DNA of 64,000 nt from Terriglobia bacterium (GTDB lineage Bacteria; Acidobacteriota; Terriglobia; Terriglobales; Acidobacteriaceae). Shown here piece after piece: positions 36,402-45,213 of the stretch (its first letter is position 1; each line of letters begins with the position of its first letter). The stretch is taken from positions 1 to 64,000 of the forward strand of contig JAIQFH010000021.1 of assembly GCA_020073385.1 (NCBI GenBank), in the 5' to 3' direction. The position numbers were made by a program, and so were the translations under genes. The notes under the pieces were generated by a model that saw only the letters and a program-made list of their open reading frames with translations, was not told the origin of the DNA and did no database searches.

Positions 36402-37597
36402 AACTCGTGATTGCAGCGTGCCTCTACTACAGCGGGATAGTAAGACTGGCCCGCTGGTGGACGCAGAGACGAGGACAAAGGCTGGTGGTTCTCTGTTACC
36501 ACCGTGCAGAAGGAGGATACTTGCGGCAGCACCTCTTCTACCTACGCCGTCACTATCGCATACTCCACCTTGAGGCCGCGCTGGAAGCGCTGTATCAGCC
36601 GCAAAAAGGCATGTTCCAGGAGAGAAATCAGCGTACGCTGCTCGCCTTGACCTTCGACGATGGATACCACGATAACTATACGGAAGGATTTGCCCTCGCA
36701 TCTGAGCTGCAGATACCCCTCACCATTTTTCTAGTTCCGGGTTACATCGATAGCGGGAGCCGCTTTTGGTGGCAGGAGCCCAAGTATCTTCTCTGCCATG
36801 CACGGGCCAGCGAGGCAACCATTGAAGGGCGCACGTACCATCTGAAGAATGCAGATGAGAGAAGTGCCTTGGAGCAGGCAATCGAGACACGCCTGCGGAA
36901 TGCCTCGTCGATTGACGAACGTGAAGCGTTCCTGGTTGCCGTTCGCAAGGCACTACTGGTGCCTTTGCCAGCGAGATGCGAAGAGAAGGCGGCATTACCG
37001 CTCACCTGGACGGAAGTGCGCGAGATGGGGGAGAGTGGCTGGGTCTCGTTTGATGCCCATGCCATGCATCATCCCACCCTGGCGTGCCTCACCGATCCCG
37101 CAGAGCTACAGTACGAGGTAAGTGAGTGTCGCACTGTATTGGAGAGACAATTGGGCCATCCTGTGCGCGCTTTTGCCTATCCAATCGGGAAGGGTGAGCA
37201 TATTGGAGAAAATGGACTTGCCGCCGTGCGGGCAGCAAAGTATAACTGGGCACTCACCGTTATACCTGGGATCAACACTCCACAAACCGATCCCCATCTG
37301 CTTCACCGCTTCGTGGTGGATGTAGATCAGCACTGGCTGATGATTGCAGCAAAGTCTTCTGGCGCGTGGAACTTCTTCCTGCACCTATGCCGAATGCCAG
37401 GTACTGTTGTAAGAAACATCTTCAGGAGCAATCCACGATGGTTCGGGCGTGCATTTCATTTTTTTGCGAAGCATGATGACCGCAAGGGTCATCACTACTA
37501 TACTACGGCTTCGCAGGCTGATGCATCCGTATATAGTAGTGATGACCCTTGCGGTCATCATGGGGCAGGGTGCGCGAAAGAGCGGAGGAGGAAATAA
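36386..37597 (+). CDS. Polysaccharide deacetylase (NodB domain) with repeat-altered tail
   Basis: A 403-residue protein of carbohydrate esterase family 4. The metal-binding motif 1 is LALTFDDGYHDN, with the zinc-binding H-x3-H at DAHAMHHPTL, and the later motif is FAYPIGKGEH. It would remove acetyl groups from a surface polysaccharide. The start at 36386 follows GGAGAAGGGAG and overlaps the upstream gene. The last 40 residues (KHDDRKGHHYYTTASQADAS onwards) are encoded by a dispersed palindromic repeat at 37473-37561, so the native C-terminus has been changed or extended. The stop overlaps the next start (TAATG). Confidence 0.87.
   Translation: MSRRLELVIAACLYYSGIVRLARWWTQRRGQRLVVLCYHRAEGGYLRQHLFYLRRHYRILHLEAALEALYQPQKGMFQERNQRTLLALTFDDGYHDNYTEGFALASELQIPLTIFLVPGYIDSGSRFWWQEPKYLLCHARASEATIEGRTYHLKNADERSALEQAIETRLRNASSIDEREAFLVAVRKALLVPLPARCEEKAALPLTWTEVREMGESGWVSFDAHAMHHPTLACLTDPAELQYEVSECRTVLERQLGHPVRAFAYPIGKGEHIGENGLAAVRAAKYNWALTVIPGINTPQTDPHLLHRFVVDVDQHWLMIAAKSSGAWNFFLHLCRMPGTVVRNIFRSNPRWFGRAFHFFAKHDDRKGHHYYTTASQADASVYSSDDPCGHHGAGCAKERRRK
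37473..37561. repeat. Dispersed palindromic repeat, copies 2 and 3, inverted pair
   Basis: ATGATGACCGCAAGGGTCAT begins the left copy at 37473 and its reverse complement ends the right copy at 37561. About 27 bases lie between the long arms. The unit matches 14519-14553. The pair lies in frame within the deacetylase gene. Confidence 0.75.
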
Positions 37598-38823
37598 TGC
37601 GTATTTTGATGCTCGCACAATTCTATCCACCCACAATCGGTGGGGAAGAGCGCCATGTCGCCGATCTTAGCGCTGAGCTTGCAGCCAGGGGACATCAGGT
37701 TTCCGTGGCAACACTCTGGCACAAAGGATTCCCATGCTTCGAAGTCGATAAGGGGGTGCGAATCCACCGCATGCGCGGCACAATGCAACGTATGGATGCG
37801 ATCTTCAGCTACAAAGATCGCCAATTCGCGCCGCCGTTCACAGACCCGGAAGCGCTATGGGCCCTTCGCCGAATTATCTCACAAGAGCGACCCGATATCA
37901 TTCATGCCCATAACTGGATCGTACACTCGTTCACCCCGTTGAAAGCATGGAGCAGGGCGAAACTGGTGATGACGCTGCACGATTACAGCCTTGTCTGCGT
38001 GCAGAAGCGACTCATGCATTATGGAGTACGCTGCAGCGGTCCGGGCTTCATGAAGTGTTTAAGCTGCGCCACCGACTTCTATGGGATTGGGAAAGGCGTG
38101 CCATCAACGTTGGCAAATTTCATCTGGGGAGAGATTGGAAGACGAACTGTCGATATGTTTTTGCCTGTCAGCCGATCGGTCGCCGAGCAAACCCAGCTGG
38201 CAAAACGTAGAGTTCCCTACCGAATTATCCCAAACTTTATTCCAGACAATGCAGAACCGCCAGGAGATAATGCGAACTCACTTCTCGCACAGTTGCCAAA
38301 GAACGACTTCTTGCTCTTTGTGGGTGATGTGGTGCCTGACAAGGGCGCAGACACATTGCTTGAGGCGCACGCGCAATTGAACAACCAGATACCCCTGGTT
38401 CTCATCGGGCAACCTGCCGCAGGTTTTGTTGAACGCTTTCCGCCGAACGTCTGGCATATGGGGCGCTGGCCCCATGATGCAATCATGGGAGCCTGGAGCC
38501 GCTGCACCATCGCGCTGATTCCTTCGATATGTCCAGATGCCTGCCCAACCGTGGCCATGGAGGCGATGAGCATGGGACGGCCCATTATCGCTTCACGCAT
38601 TGGTGGACTGACCGATATTATCCTTGATGATAAGACCGGCCTGCTTGTTCCTCCAGGTGACCCACAAGCGCTGCGTGAGGCTATTCAATGCCTGCTCGAT
38701 GATCCAGAGCGAAGGGAATGCATGAAGATGACGGCAAGGCAACGAGTCGTGGAATTCCAGGCAAAGTCGGTCGTACCTCGTATTGAACAAGTCTATCATG
38801 AGGTATTAACCTCGTGCAGTTGA
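37597..38823 (+). CDS. Glycosyltransferase family 4 (GT-B fold)
   Basis: A 408-residue glycosyltransferase. The N-terminal domain starts MRILMLAQFYPPTIGGEERH, typical of GT4. The C-terminal nucleotide-sugar domain has FLLFVGDVVPDKGADTLLEA and the E-x7-E-type motif AMEAMSMGRPIIASRIGGL. The start at 37597, with GGAGGA upstream, overlaps the deacetylase stop. It would add a sugar from a nucleotide donor to a polysaccharide or lipid acceptor. Donor and acceptor are unknown. Confidence 0.88.
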   Translation: MRILMLAQFYPPTIGGEERHVADLSAELAARGHQVSVATLWHKGFPCFEVDKGVRIHRMRGTMQRMDAIFSYKDRQFAPPFTDPEALWALRRIISQERPDIIHAHNWIVHSFTPLKAWSRAKLVMTLHDYSLVCVQKRLMHYGVRCSGPGFMKCLSCATDFYGIGKGVPSTLANFIWGEIGRRTVDMFLPVSRSVAEQTQLAKRRVPYRIIPNFIPDNAEPPGDNANSLLAQLPKNDFLLFVGDVVPDKGADTLLEAHAQLNNQIPLVLIGQPAAGFVERFPPNVWHMGRWPHDAIMGAWSRCTIALIPSICPDACPTVAMEAMSMGRPIIASRIGGLTDIILDDKTGLLVPPGDPQALREAIQCLLDDPERRECMKMTARQRVVEFQAKSVVPRIEQVYHEVLTSCS

Positions 38824-38848
38824 TCAACGTGGGCATGAGACAGGGCGA

Positions 38849-38876
38849 CTGCCTTCATCGTCCCCCGGACGCGGCG
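38849..38876 (-). repeat. Dispersed GCGTCTGGGGGACGATGAAG repeat, copy 3
   Basis: The reverse complement of this stretch reads GCCGCGTCCGGGGGACGATG and then AAGGCAG, one base different from the copy at 16039. It lies in the 130-base gap between the glycosyltransferase and the large membrane protein. Confidence 0.65.
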
Positions 38877-38953
38877 CCAGGGTCGTCCCTACATATAGCA
38901 GTTATGACAAAGCTACACGTAAAACAATTCAGCCCTTTTTCAGGAGAAGAACG

Positions 38954-40975
38954 ATGACCAAGAGCACTGCTCCACCGACGAGGTTAGCTGGGCCGACTTC
39001 TACTCCCAGACATAAAGCGATTGGCAGTCTAGCGGTGATCATACGGCGCACACTTGCCACAGGGCTCGCGCGATTACAAGACCCCCAGCCAGAGGATTTT
39101 GCAGCGCGTGGTCTGCGATCAGCAAAACCTGGCACCAGCCATCTTGGGCTTTTTCCAATACTTGCGTTGGTAAGCACTCTGGGCGTTCTCCTGGTATCTT
39201 TTTCATATGATATGGCACAATATGGCGATCAGGTACTTGAATTCTTATTCCTGCCAGGACTGCTCCTCACCTTTGTGCCCAGTCTGGTGCGCCTCATATC
39301 TCCAGCCCCTCTGCGCTTGGAGCGTATCTGCCTGCTCTGCCTGGTTGGGATGTGTTTCTACCTCATCCAGTTGATGATAAATCCTCTCTCCTTCACCCCT
39401 TATGACGCAATGTTGCACTGGATAACCGCAGATGATATTCTCAGAACACGGCACCTCTTCGGTGAAAACACCTTGCTTCCTGTGAGTCCCTATTACCCAG
39501 GACTCGAAATCGTGACAAATGCCCTAAGCTCGATTGGCGGCCTGAGCACTTTTCAGGCAGGGAACTTCGTAATAGCTGCTGCTCGCTTTCTCATGATCCT
39601 ATCGCTCTATATGTTTTATGAGCAGGTGACGATGTCAAGCCGCATGGCAGGAATCGCGACGATGATCTACATGGCAAATCCACATTTTCTTTTTTTCGAC
39701 GCCGTATTTAGTTACGAAACGCTGGCTCTGCCCATCGTGACGTTTATGCTCTATATCCTGGCACGCTATGACGCGATGAGCAACAACTATCGCTGGATGC
39801 TCTCTCTTGCCTGGCTCTCCCTGATAGCCCTTACGATCACCCACCACATGACGGACTATGTCTTCGACGGGTTTCTCGCACTCTGGACGATCGCTAGCCT
39901 CTTGCAGATTTCTGGGCGCCGTATGCGACGTCCACTGGCCGCCCTTGCTCTTTCCGGCCTCTTGCTCTCTCTCGCCTACGCTTTCTTCATGACGGGAAAT
40001 CCAGTGTGGGAGTATCTCTCCAGCTACTTTGCAACGGCATTCAAGGAACTTGGGAGCATTGTGGAAGGCAGCGGGACGGCCCGGCAATTATTCTCTGGCC
40101 AGGGTGCCCCATCGTCTCCCCTATGGGATCGGCTCTTGATGATGGGAGCAGTGGCACTGACCATGCTTGGGCTCCCCTTCGGCTTGCTCAGCCTCTGGCG
40201 ACAGCACCGTCACAGCGTGCTGGCAATCGTGCTGGGATTCGCCGTGCTTGCCTATCCTGTGACTCAGGTATTCCGCTTCACAAACTACGGTGGCGAAATT
40301 GCTGACCGCTCTGCCGCATTTCTCTTCATCGCCATTGCTTACGTGTTGACCATTTTCATCACGCATTACTGGCCGACCAGGCATCTCAACTGGAGAGTCA
40401 CCACTCTTATTGCTTGCGCGCTATCGGTGATGCTCCTGGGAAATACACTTTTGGAAGTGGGGCGTGCCTACTCAGGACTGCCCGGCCCTTACGCAGTTAT
40501 AGCTGACGGGCGCTCGATCGAACCTATAGGTATTCAAGCAGCCGAATGGTCGCTCTCACATCTTGGGCCGGATAACAGGGTTGCCACTGATCGCATTAAC
40601 CAGACATTGTTCGGCACCTTTGGGAATCAGCATATCGTAACCGAAACAGAAATCAATATGGGTCTTGCCTCCGTCTTTTACTCATCACATCTCGACCACG
40701 AAGCAGTGGCAATTTTGCGAAACGCCGGAATACGCTACCTTGTCGTCGATCTGCGCTTAAGCACGTCGCTTCCTGTAATGGGATTCTATTTTGAGCCAGA
40801 TGAACCCGGCGCATTTCATCTCACCCATCCGATCAGCAGGGAGGCACTGACAAAATTCAGTGCTGTGCCGCAAATCAATGAGGTATTTGATGACGGTAGC
40901 ATTGTGATTTATGACGTAGGAGCTTTGACCAATGAAGCAAGTCATGGATACGCACTGGCAATACCTTCAATCTAG
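38954..40975 (+). CDS. Large polytopic membrane protein, possible glycosyltransferase or ligase
   Basis: A 673-residue protein with about 14 membrane helices between residues 60 and 510, and a hydrophilic C-terminal domain of about 160 residues. The layout resembles GT-C-type membrane glycosyltransferases or O-antigen ligase-like proteins, but no acidic first-loop motif could be fixed. The soluble tail (ATDRINQTLFGTFGNQHIVT, GIRYLVVDLRLS) resembles tails of such proteins. AGGAG precedes the ATG. Its place between a glycosyltransferase and a DUF1616-like protein suggests polysaccharide assembly. Confidence 0.65.
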   Translation: MTKSTAPPTRLAGPTSTPRHKAIGSLAVIIRRTLATGLARLQDPQPEDFAARGLRSAKPGTSHLGLFPILALVSTLGVLLVSFSYDMAQYGDQVLEFLFLPGLLLTFVPSLVRLISPAPLRLERICLLCLVGMCFYLIQLMINPLSFTPYDAMLHWITADDILRTRHLFGENTLLPVSPYYPGLEIVTNALSSIGGLSTFQAGNFVIAAARFLMILSLYMFYEQVTMSSRMAGIATMIYMANPHFLFFDAVFSYETLALPIVTFMLYILARYDAMSNNYRWMLSLAWLSLIALTITHHMTDYVFDGFLALWTIASLLQISGRRMRRPLAALALSGLLLSLAYAFFMTGNPVWEYLSSYFATAFKELGSIVEGSGTARQLFSGQGAPSSPLWDRLLMMGAVALTMLGLPFGLLSLWRQHRHSVLAIVLGFAVLAYPVTQVFRFTNYGGEIADRSAAFLFIAIAYVLTIFITHYWPTRHLNWRVTTLIACALSVMLLGNTLLEVGRAYSGLPGPYAVIADGRSIEPIGIQAAEWSLSHLGPDNRVATDRINQTLFGTFGNQHIVTETEINMGLASVFYSSHLDHEAVAILRNAGIRYLVVDLRLSTSLPVMGFYFEPDEPGAFHLTHPISREALTKFSAVPQINEVFDDGSIVIYDVGALTNEASHGYALAIPSI

Positions 40976-41022
40976 TCTTCGCTTTCCTGTCGTTCAAAAA
41001 GAGATTAATGGAGGGATTACCC

Positions 41023-41868
41023 ATGCGTATAAGAAATCTTGACCTCATTGGAGCGATGTGCTTTGCCCTGTTAGGTGTGGGTTGGGCGCTGCTTTCCAGC
41101 CGTCCTTTGCTCGTGGGGATGATGCTAGCGGTACCTTTAGTTTTCATTCTCCCCGGTTATACGCTTACCCAGGCGCTATTTTGCATGCAACCGGCAGCTC
41201 CACTCTCCGCTTCTTCCAACAACCTTATTCTCCAACCAAGGTTGAAAATAGGCCAACCTTTTAGCACTATGGATTACATGATACTCAGCCTTGGCATGAG
41301 CCTGGTCATTGATGTCGTTACCGGTCTCCTCCTCAATGTAACCCCCATGGGGTTGCAGTGGCAATCATGGATGCTCTCCCTGGGACTGGTCACAGCGGTG
41401 TTTGCTCTGCTCGCAGCCGGCCTTCGTCGAAGGCAGCCCATAAAGAAGAAAGACGTAGCAGGATGGCATATTACCTTTAAGGAAGGCATGCTGCTTGGGT
41501 TAGCGCTCGTAGTAGCCGCCGTAGCTCTCTGGCTCTCAATCATCAGGCCACCACAACCACAGCCCAGTTTTACCCAGTTCTGGATGCTTCCATCAACACA
41601 AGCCAACAAAAGCTGCGCCGTCCTTATTGGCGTGCAGAGCTTTGAAGCAGCTCCGGTAACCTACCGCATCCAGGTGACGATCAACGGGACGCAGGTGGAC
41701 TCATGGCCATCAATCAAGCTGGCCACACAGCAGGAATGGAACCGCCTGGTGCCTGTGTCACCGGCCGCCACAGGAGCGGTTGTTGATGCACGGCTCTATC
41801 GCCTGGATCAGCCGGAGGTAATCTATCGTGAAGTCCATGTGACGTTGCACAGTTGCGGAAGTGCATAG
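41023..41868 (+). CDS. DUF1616-like membrane protein
   Basis: A 281-residue protein with about five membrane helices (for example MCFALLGVGWALLSSR, LLVGMMLAVPLVFILPGY, YMILSLGMSLVIDVVTGLLL) and a C-terminal outside domain of about 90 residues with beta character (TYRIQVTINGTQVDSWPS). The start of the protein with LxxPGY after the second helix is typical of DUF1616. The ATG at 41023 has GGAGGG upstream. It is the last gene of the polysaccharide cluster. Its role is unknown. Confidence 0.6.
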   Translation: MRIRNLDLIGAMCFALLGVGWALLSSRPLLVGMMLAVPLVFILPGYTLTQALFCMQPAAPLSASSNNLILQPRLKIGQPFSTMDYMILSLGMSLVIDVVTGLLLNVTPMGLQWQSWMLSLGLVTAVFALLAAGLRRRQPIKKKDVAGWHITFKEGMLLGLALVVAAVALWLSIIRPPQPQPSFTQFWMLPSTQANKSCAVLIGVQSFEAAPVTYRIQVTINGTQVDSWPSIKLATQQEWNRLVPVSPAATGAVVDARLYRLDQPEVIYREVHVTLHSCGSA

Positions 41869-41907
41869 GTGTTGATCTTGCAGCTTCACGATTGTCAACA
41901 CCTTTTT

Positions 41908-41996
41908 GGTACTGGTGGCGAAGTCAAAAATGATGCGCATTCTGAGCTTGAATGCGCTAGATCGCAAACGTGAAAATCGACTTCGCCACTGGTACC
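41908..41996. repeat. Short inverted-repeat element near the tract boundary
   Basis: GGTACTGGTGGCGAAGTC at 41908-41925 pairs with GACTTCGCCACTGGTACC at 41979-41996 at 16 of 18 positions. The interior of 53 bases is non-coding. The element is similar in size to the others in the left tract. The change in gene style begins within about 110 bases to the right. Confidence 0.6.
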
Positions 41997-42112
41997 ATTT
42001 TTGCTGAATACAGCTAGCTTGTTACAAACATAATGAGGAAGAGCCACTTGATCACGATGGGAGTGACAATGACAATTCAACCGTACAGCCGTTGTGCGGA
42101 GAAGAGGTAATC

Positions 42113-43071
42113 GTGAGATCCGCGCCAATTAACAGCGCACGTTCACGCATGCCTGATAATCCCATGCCAAATTGTTCATCTTGGCTTTGTCCGAACGATG
42201 CCTACTTTCTACTTTCGTTTGGTTCCTGCTGGGCACCATCTTGGAAGCCGTGTTCTTCTTTGCCAAGGCTACAGCGCATTCCGAGCACGGCCTGATTATG
42301 CGCATCGCGCTGATCGATGGTCCGCTACGAGACATCCAGTTGCTCGGCTTCGCGGCATTGATCATCGCTGGCGTGAGCCAGCGCTTCGTGCCCCACGTCT
42401 ATGGTCTCGGGAAACCCGTGCATGATCGCCAGAGGCTGATCTTCTGGTTGATCAACGGCAGCCTGCTGCTAAACATCATCAACTATGTGCTGCTGCTCAC
42501 CACACACAACCTCTATTTCGCCATCGGCCTGGAGTTAGCATATCTGCTCATGCCGCTGTGGGCCGTGTTGCTGGCCGTGCAGATCGGGGTGTTCCGGAGG
42601 CCGACGCAGCCGGATCGCACTTTCAAGTTCATTCGTGCCGCTTACATTTGGTTGGTAATCGCGTGCGGCATGATGCCGTTCTTTCCACTCTACGGGGTGC
42701 TAACCCATCAGCTGTTCGCGCACACGTATATGGGTTCTCATCGGCACGCATTCACCGTGGGCTTCATCAGCATGATGATCCTGGGAGTCTCTTCGCGCGT
42801 TGTGCCCATCCTGGCGGGAATCGATGCGAAGCGAATGAACTCACTGTGGGCGCCGTTCTTGCTGTTCAACGTGGGCTGTACCGCACGAGTGCTTTTGCAG
42901 ATTTTGACGGATTTCGTACCCAACGTGGCTTACCCGCTGATCGGCTTCACCGGGTTCATCGAATTAAGCGCCTTGCTGTGGTGGGGAATCGAGTTGTGGC
43001 GAACCATGAACGTCGCCAGAACCCGTCACGCCAATATGGTGAGGGCTCCGTTTCCCCTGGCGGCACGGTAA
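42113..43071 (+). CDS. NnrS-like heme-copper-type membrane protein, frameshift near start
   Basis: The body (from 42172) is a 299-residue protein with about eight membrane helices. Conserved features include FFAKATAHSEHG, DGPLRDIQLLGFAALIIAG and SHRHAFTVGFISMMILGVSS, the His-rich helix of the NnrS family. NnrS proteins protect against nitric-oxide stress. The frame from 42172 begins with TTG and has a stop 15 bases upstream. A second frame from GTG 42113, with AGAGG upstream, would join it if one A were added in CAAATTG at about 42169, giving a more natural N-terminus. It is either a frameshift mutation, a sequencing error, or a TTG start. Confidence 0.7.
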
Positions 43072-43146
43072 GTCGCCTCGCACGTTGGCGTTGGTACTGG
43101 GAGCCGCTTAGCACATCTAAGAATGAGGAAAGGCAGGATATAGAAC

Positions 43147-43491
43147 ATGAGTTCAACCACAATTGCACGCTCAGAGATTGCTGGGGCAGAAGCTTTACCG
43201 TTGCTGGGTTTGGTCAACTACCAGGAGGGTTCGGTCGTAAGCCGGGTCGTTCTCAAGCGGGAAAAAGGAAATGTGACCATCTTTGCTTTTGACGAAGGAC
43301 AGGGGTTAAGCGAACACACCTCTCCATTCGACGCCCTCGTGCAGGCAGTTGAAGGCGAAGCAGAAATTACTGTCGCGGGCAAGCCCATAGCTGTGAAAAC
43401 AGGCGACGTCGTCCTGCTGCCGGCTGAAAAGCCGCATGCGGTGAAAGCGACCACACGCTTCAAAATGGTGTTGACCATGATCCGGTCATAA
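43147..43491 (+). CDS. Small cupin-domain protein
   Basis: A 114-residue single-domain cupin. Motif 1 is degenerate (LSEHTSPFDALVQAVEGEAE), and motif 2 is GDVVLLPAEKPHAVKA with one His. The metal-binding set seems reduced: one His in LSEHTSP and one in KPHAV. It resembles the small cupins found beside NnrS or nitrite-linked genes. It may sense or bind a small ligand. It lies between the two NnrS-like genes on the same strand. Confidence 0.8.
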   Translation: MSSTTIARSEIAGAEALPLLGLVNYQEGSVVSRVVLKREKGNVTIFAFDEGQGLSEHTSPFDALVQAVEGEAEITVAGKPIAVKTGDVVLLPAEKPHAVKATTRFKMVLTMIRS

Positions 43492-43616
43492 AACAGGGAG
43501 ACATGTGGTATTCCGCAACCGACGATACCTTGCCGCGTCTGTGACAAAAGTCCTCGTTTGACTGTCACGTGGTATCTAGTATCAGGATGTGAGCCGTTCA
43601 CCGGAATTTATGTAGC

Positions 43617-43814
43617 ATGGCTAAGCCCAGAATAGCGCTGAATCCGAAACACCCTGAGCGTCTTTGCTGGGGGTGCGAGAAGTTGTGCGCAGCTAATGAC
43701 CTTCGCTGCGGAAACGGAACCATTAGAACTCAGCACCCAGTTGAGTTGTTCGGTGAAGACTGGATCGAATGGGAACTGGACCCTCAGGGCGGTGAGCCTG
43801 AACGAAGAGGATAA
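43617..43814 (+). CDS. DUF3079 small protein
   Basis: A 65-residue protein with HPERLCWGCEKLCAANDLRC followed by GNGTIRTQHPVELFGEDW, the DUF3079 signature with four conserved Cys. The Cys pairs could bind a metal. Function is unknown. It ends 21 bases before the second NnrS-like gene and probably shares its transcript. Confidence 0.8.
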   Translation: MAKPRIALNPKHPERLCWGCEKLCAANDLRCGNGTIRTQHPVELFGEDWIEWELDPQGGEPERRG

Positions 43815-43835
43815 CTCAAGGCGAATTGAACTCCC

Positions 43836-45188
43836 ATGTCCACCCTTCCAACGCGCATCGAAAGGGAAGCAGGCCGGCGGCTAGCGGCGAGCGAGATCGT
43901 TGACATCACTGCCGCGCGTGAGAGGGCGCTGTCCGGCATGCTGATGCTGTACATCAGCACAGGCCTGGTGTTCATGCTACTTCCGGGGACCTTCCTCGGA
44001 GTCTGGAACTTGCTGACCATCAGCAGCCACCGCGCGGCAAATTCGGTTTCGCCGGTATGGATTCAGGCACACGGCCATGCCCAGATCTTCGGCTGGATCG
44101 GTAGCTTCATTCTTGGAATCGGGTTCTACTCAATCCCCAAACTGCGGCGCATGGGATCGTTTGCTCTTGCGCCGGTGTGGTGCGTTTGGGGACTGTGGAC
44201 TTCAGGTGTTGCCCTGCGCTGGCTCGGGAGCGTCTATCCTTGGCATTGGCGCGTGCTTGTTCCACTCTCTTCGGTTTGCGAGTTGACCGCCTTCCTCGTC
44301 TTTTTCCGTATTGTCTCGGGCCATCACGCCGAAGATTCGGGGAAAACCCCGTTAGACGAATGGGTCTTTGTCGTCATTGCAGGCTCACTCGGGCTGTTGC
44401 TGACATTGTTGATCAATGTTGGCCTCACGTTTTATCTATCCTTTCAAAGTACGTCACCTGAAGTGCCTGCCAACTTTGATCAGCGGTTTCTCGTGCTGGA
44501 AACCTGGGGATGTTTGGTGCCCTTTGTCTGGGGATTCAGCGCCAAGTGGCTACCGGTCTTTCTTGGTTTGAGGCCCCTACGTGGACGGATTCTACTCCTG
44601 GCCATTGCCTTAAATTCAGGTGGAGTCTTGCTCGCGCTTGCTGGCGCGATTTTGCCTGCCACGGTATTAATCCTCGCAGGGTTAGCCACTGCCATTACCG
44701 CGTTACGGTTGTTCGAACCTGCGGAACGTCCAGCCAAGGTGAAGGGGGTTCACGTGAGCTTTCCATTCTTCGTGCGACTCGCCTACATCTGGGCGTTGAT
44801 TGCAGCCTTTCTGAGCCTTTGGGCAGCGTTGAGCCGAGATTCGTCAGGGATCTGGGGGGCGTCGCGTCACGCGCTAACAGTCGGCTTCCTGGCTACGATG
44901 GTGTTTGCCATCGGCCAGCGCGTGCTTCCAGCATTTTCAGGAATGCGGCTGCTGTTCAGTACCAAACTGATGTTCTGCTCTCTCATGCTGCTTGCAGTCG
45001 GCTGTCTCTTGCGAGTCAGTTCAGAAGTATTGGCCTATCAAGGTATGGTTCGCGCTGCCTGGTCATGGCTTCCGACGTCCGCGATTTGCGAGATGGCCGC
45101 GGTCACCGTCTTTGCATTCAATCTCCTCATTACGTTTGCACGCCAGGCCCCCGCTATCGCAGCGCAACCTCTTCGGGAACCAGGGTAA
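43836..45188 (+). CDS. NnrS family protein
   Basis: A 450-residue membrane protein with about 12 helices. Family markers are WIQAHGHAQIFGWIGSFILG near residue 75 and SRHALTVGFLATMVFAIGQR near residue 340, with the His residues that may bind heme and copper. NnrS is a heme- and copper-containing protein that lessens nitric-oxide damage. It is the last gene of the plus-strand group with the smaller NnrS-like protein, cupin and DUF3079 protein. Its 3' end faces the Mo-cytochrome b gene with a 25-base gap. Confidence 0.85.
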   Translation: MSTLPTRIEREAGRRLAASEIVDITAARERALSGMLMLYISTGLVFMLLPGTFLGVWNLLTISSHRAANSVSPVWIQAHGHAQIFGWIGSFILGIGFYSIPKLRRMGSFALAPVWCVWGLWTSGVALRWLGSVYPWHWRVLVPLSSVCELTAFLVFFRIVSGHHAEDSGKTPLDEWVFVVIAGSLGLLLTLLINVGLTFYLSFQSTSPEVPANFDQRFLVLETWGCLVPFVWGFSAKWLPVFLGLRPLRGRILLLAIALNSGGVLLALAGAILPATVLILAGLATAITALRLFEPAERPAKVKGVHVSFPFFVRLAYIWALIAAFLSLWAALSRDSSGIWGASRHALTVGFLATMVFAIGQRVLPAFSGMRLLFSTKLMFCSLMLLAVGCLLRVSSEVLAYQGMVRAAWSWLPTSAICEMAAVTVFAFNLLITFARQAPAIAAQPLREPG

Positions 45189-45213
45189 TTACGCTACGAC
45201 AGAGCGAGTCGTT

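Noticed and set aside
42558-43292. A 244-residue ORF overlapping the NnrS-like gene in another frame
   Set aside because: It has no family features and follows the codon pattern of the real gene in a shifted frame; it is a shadow.
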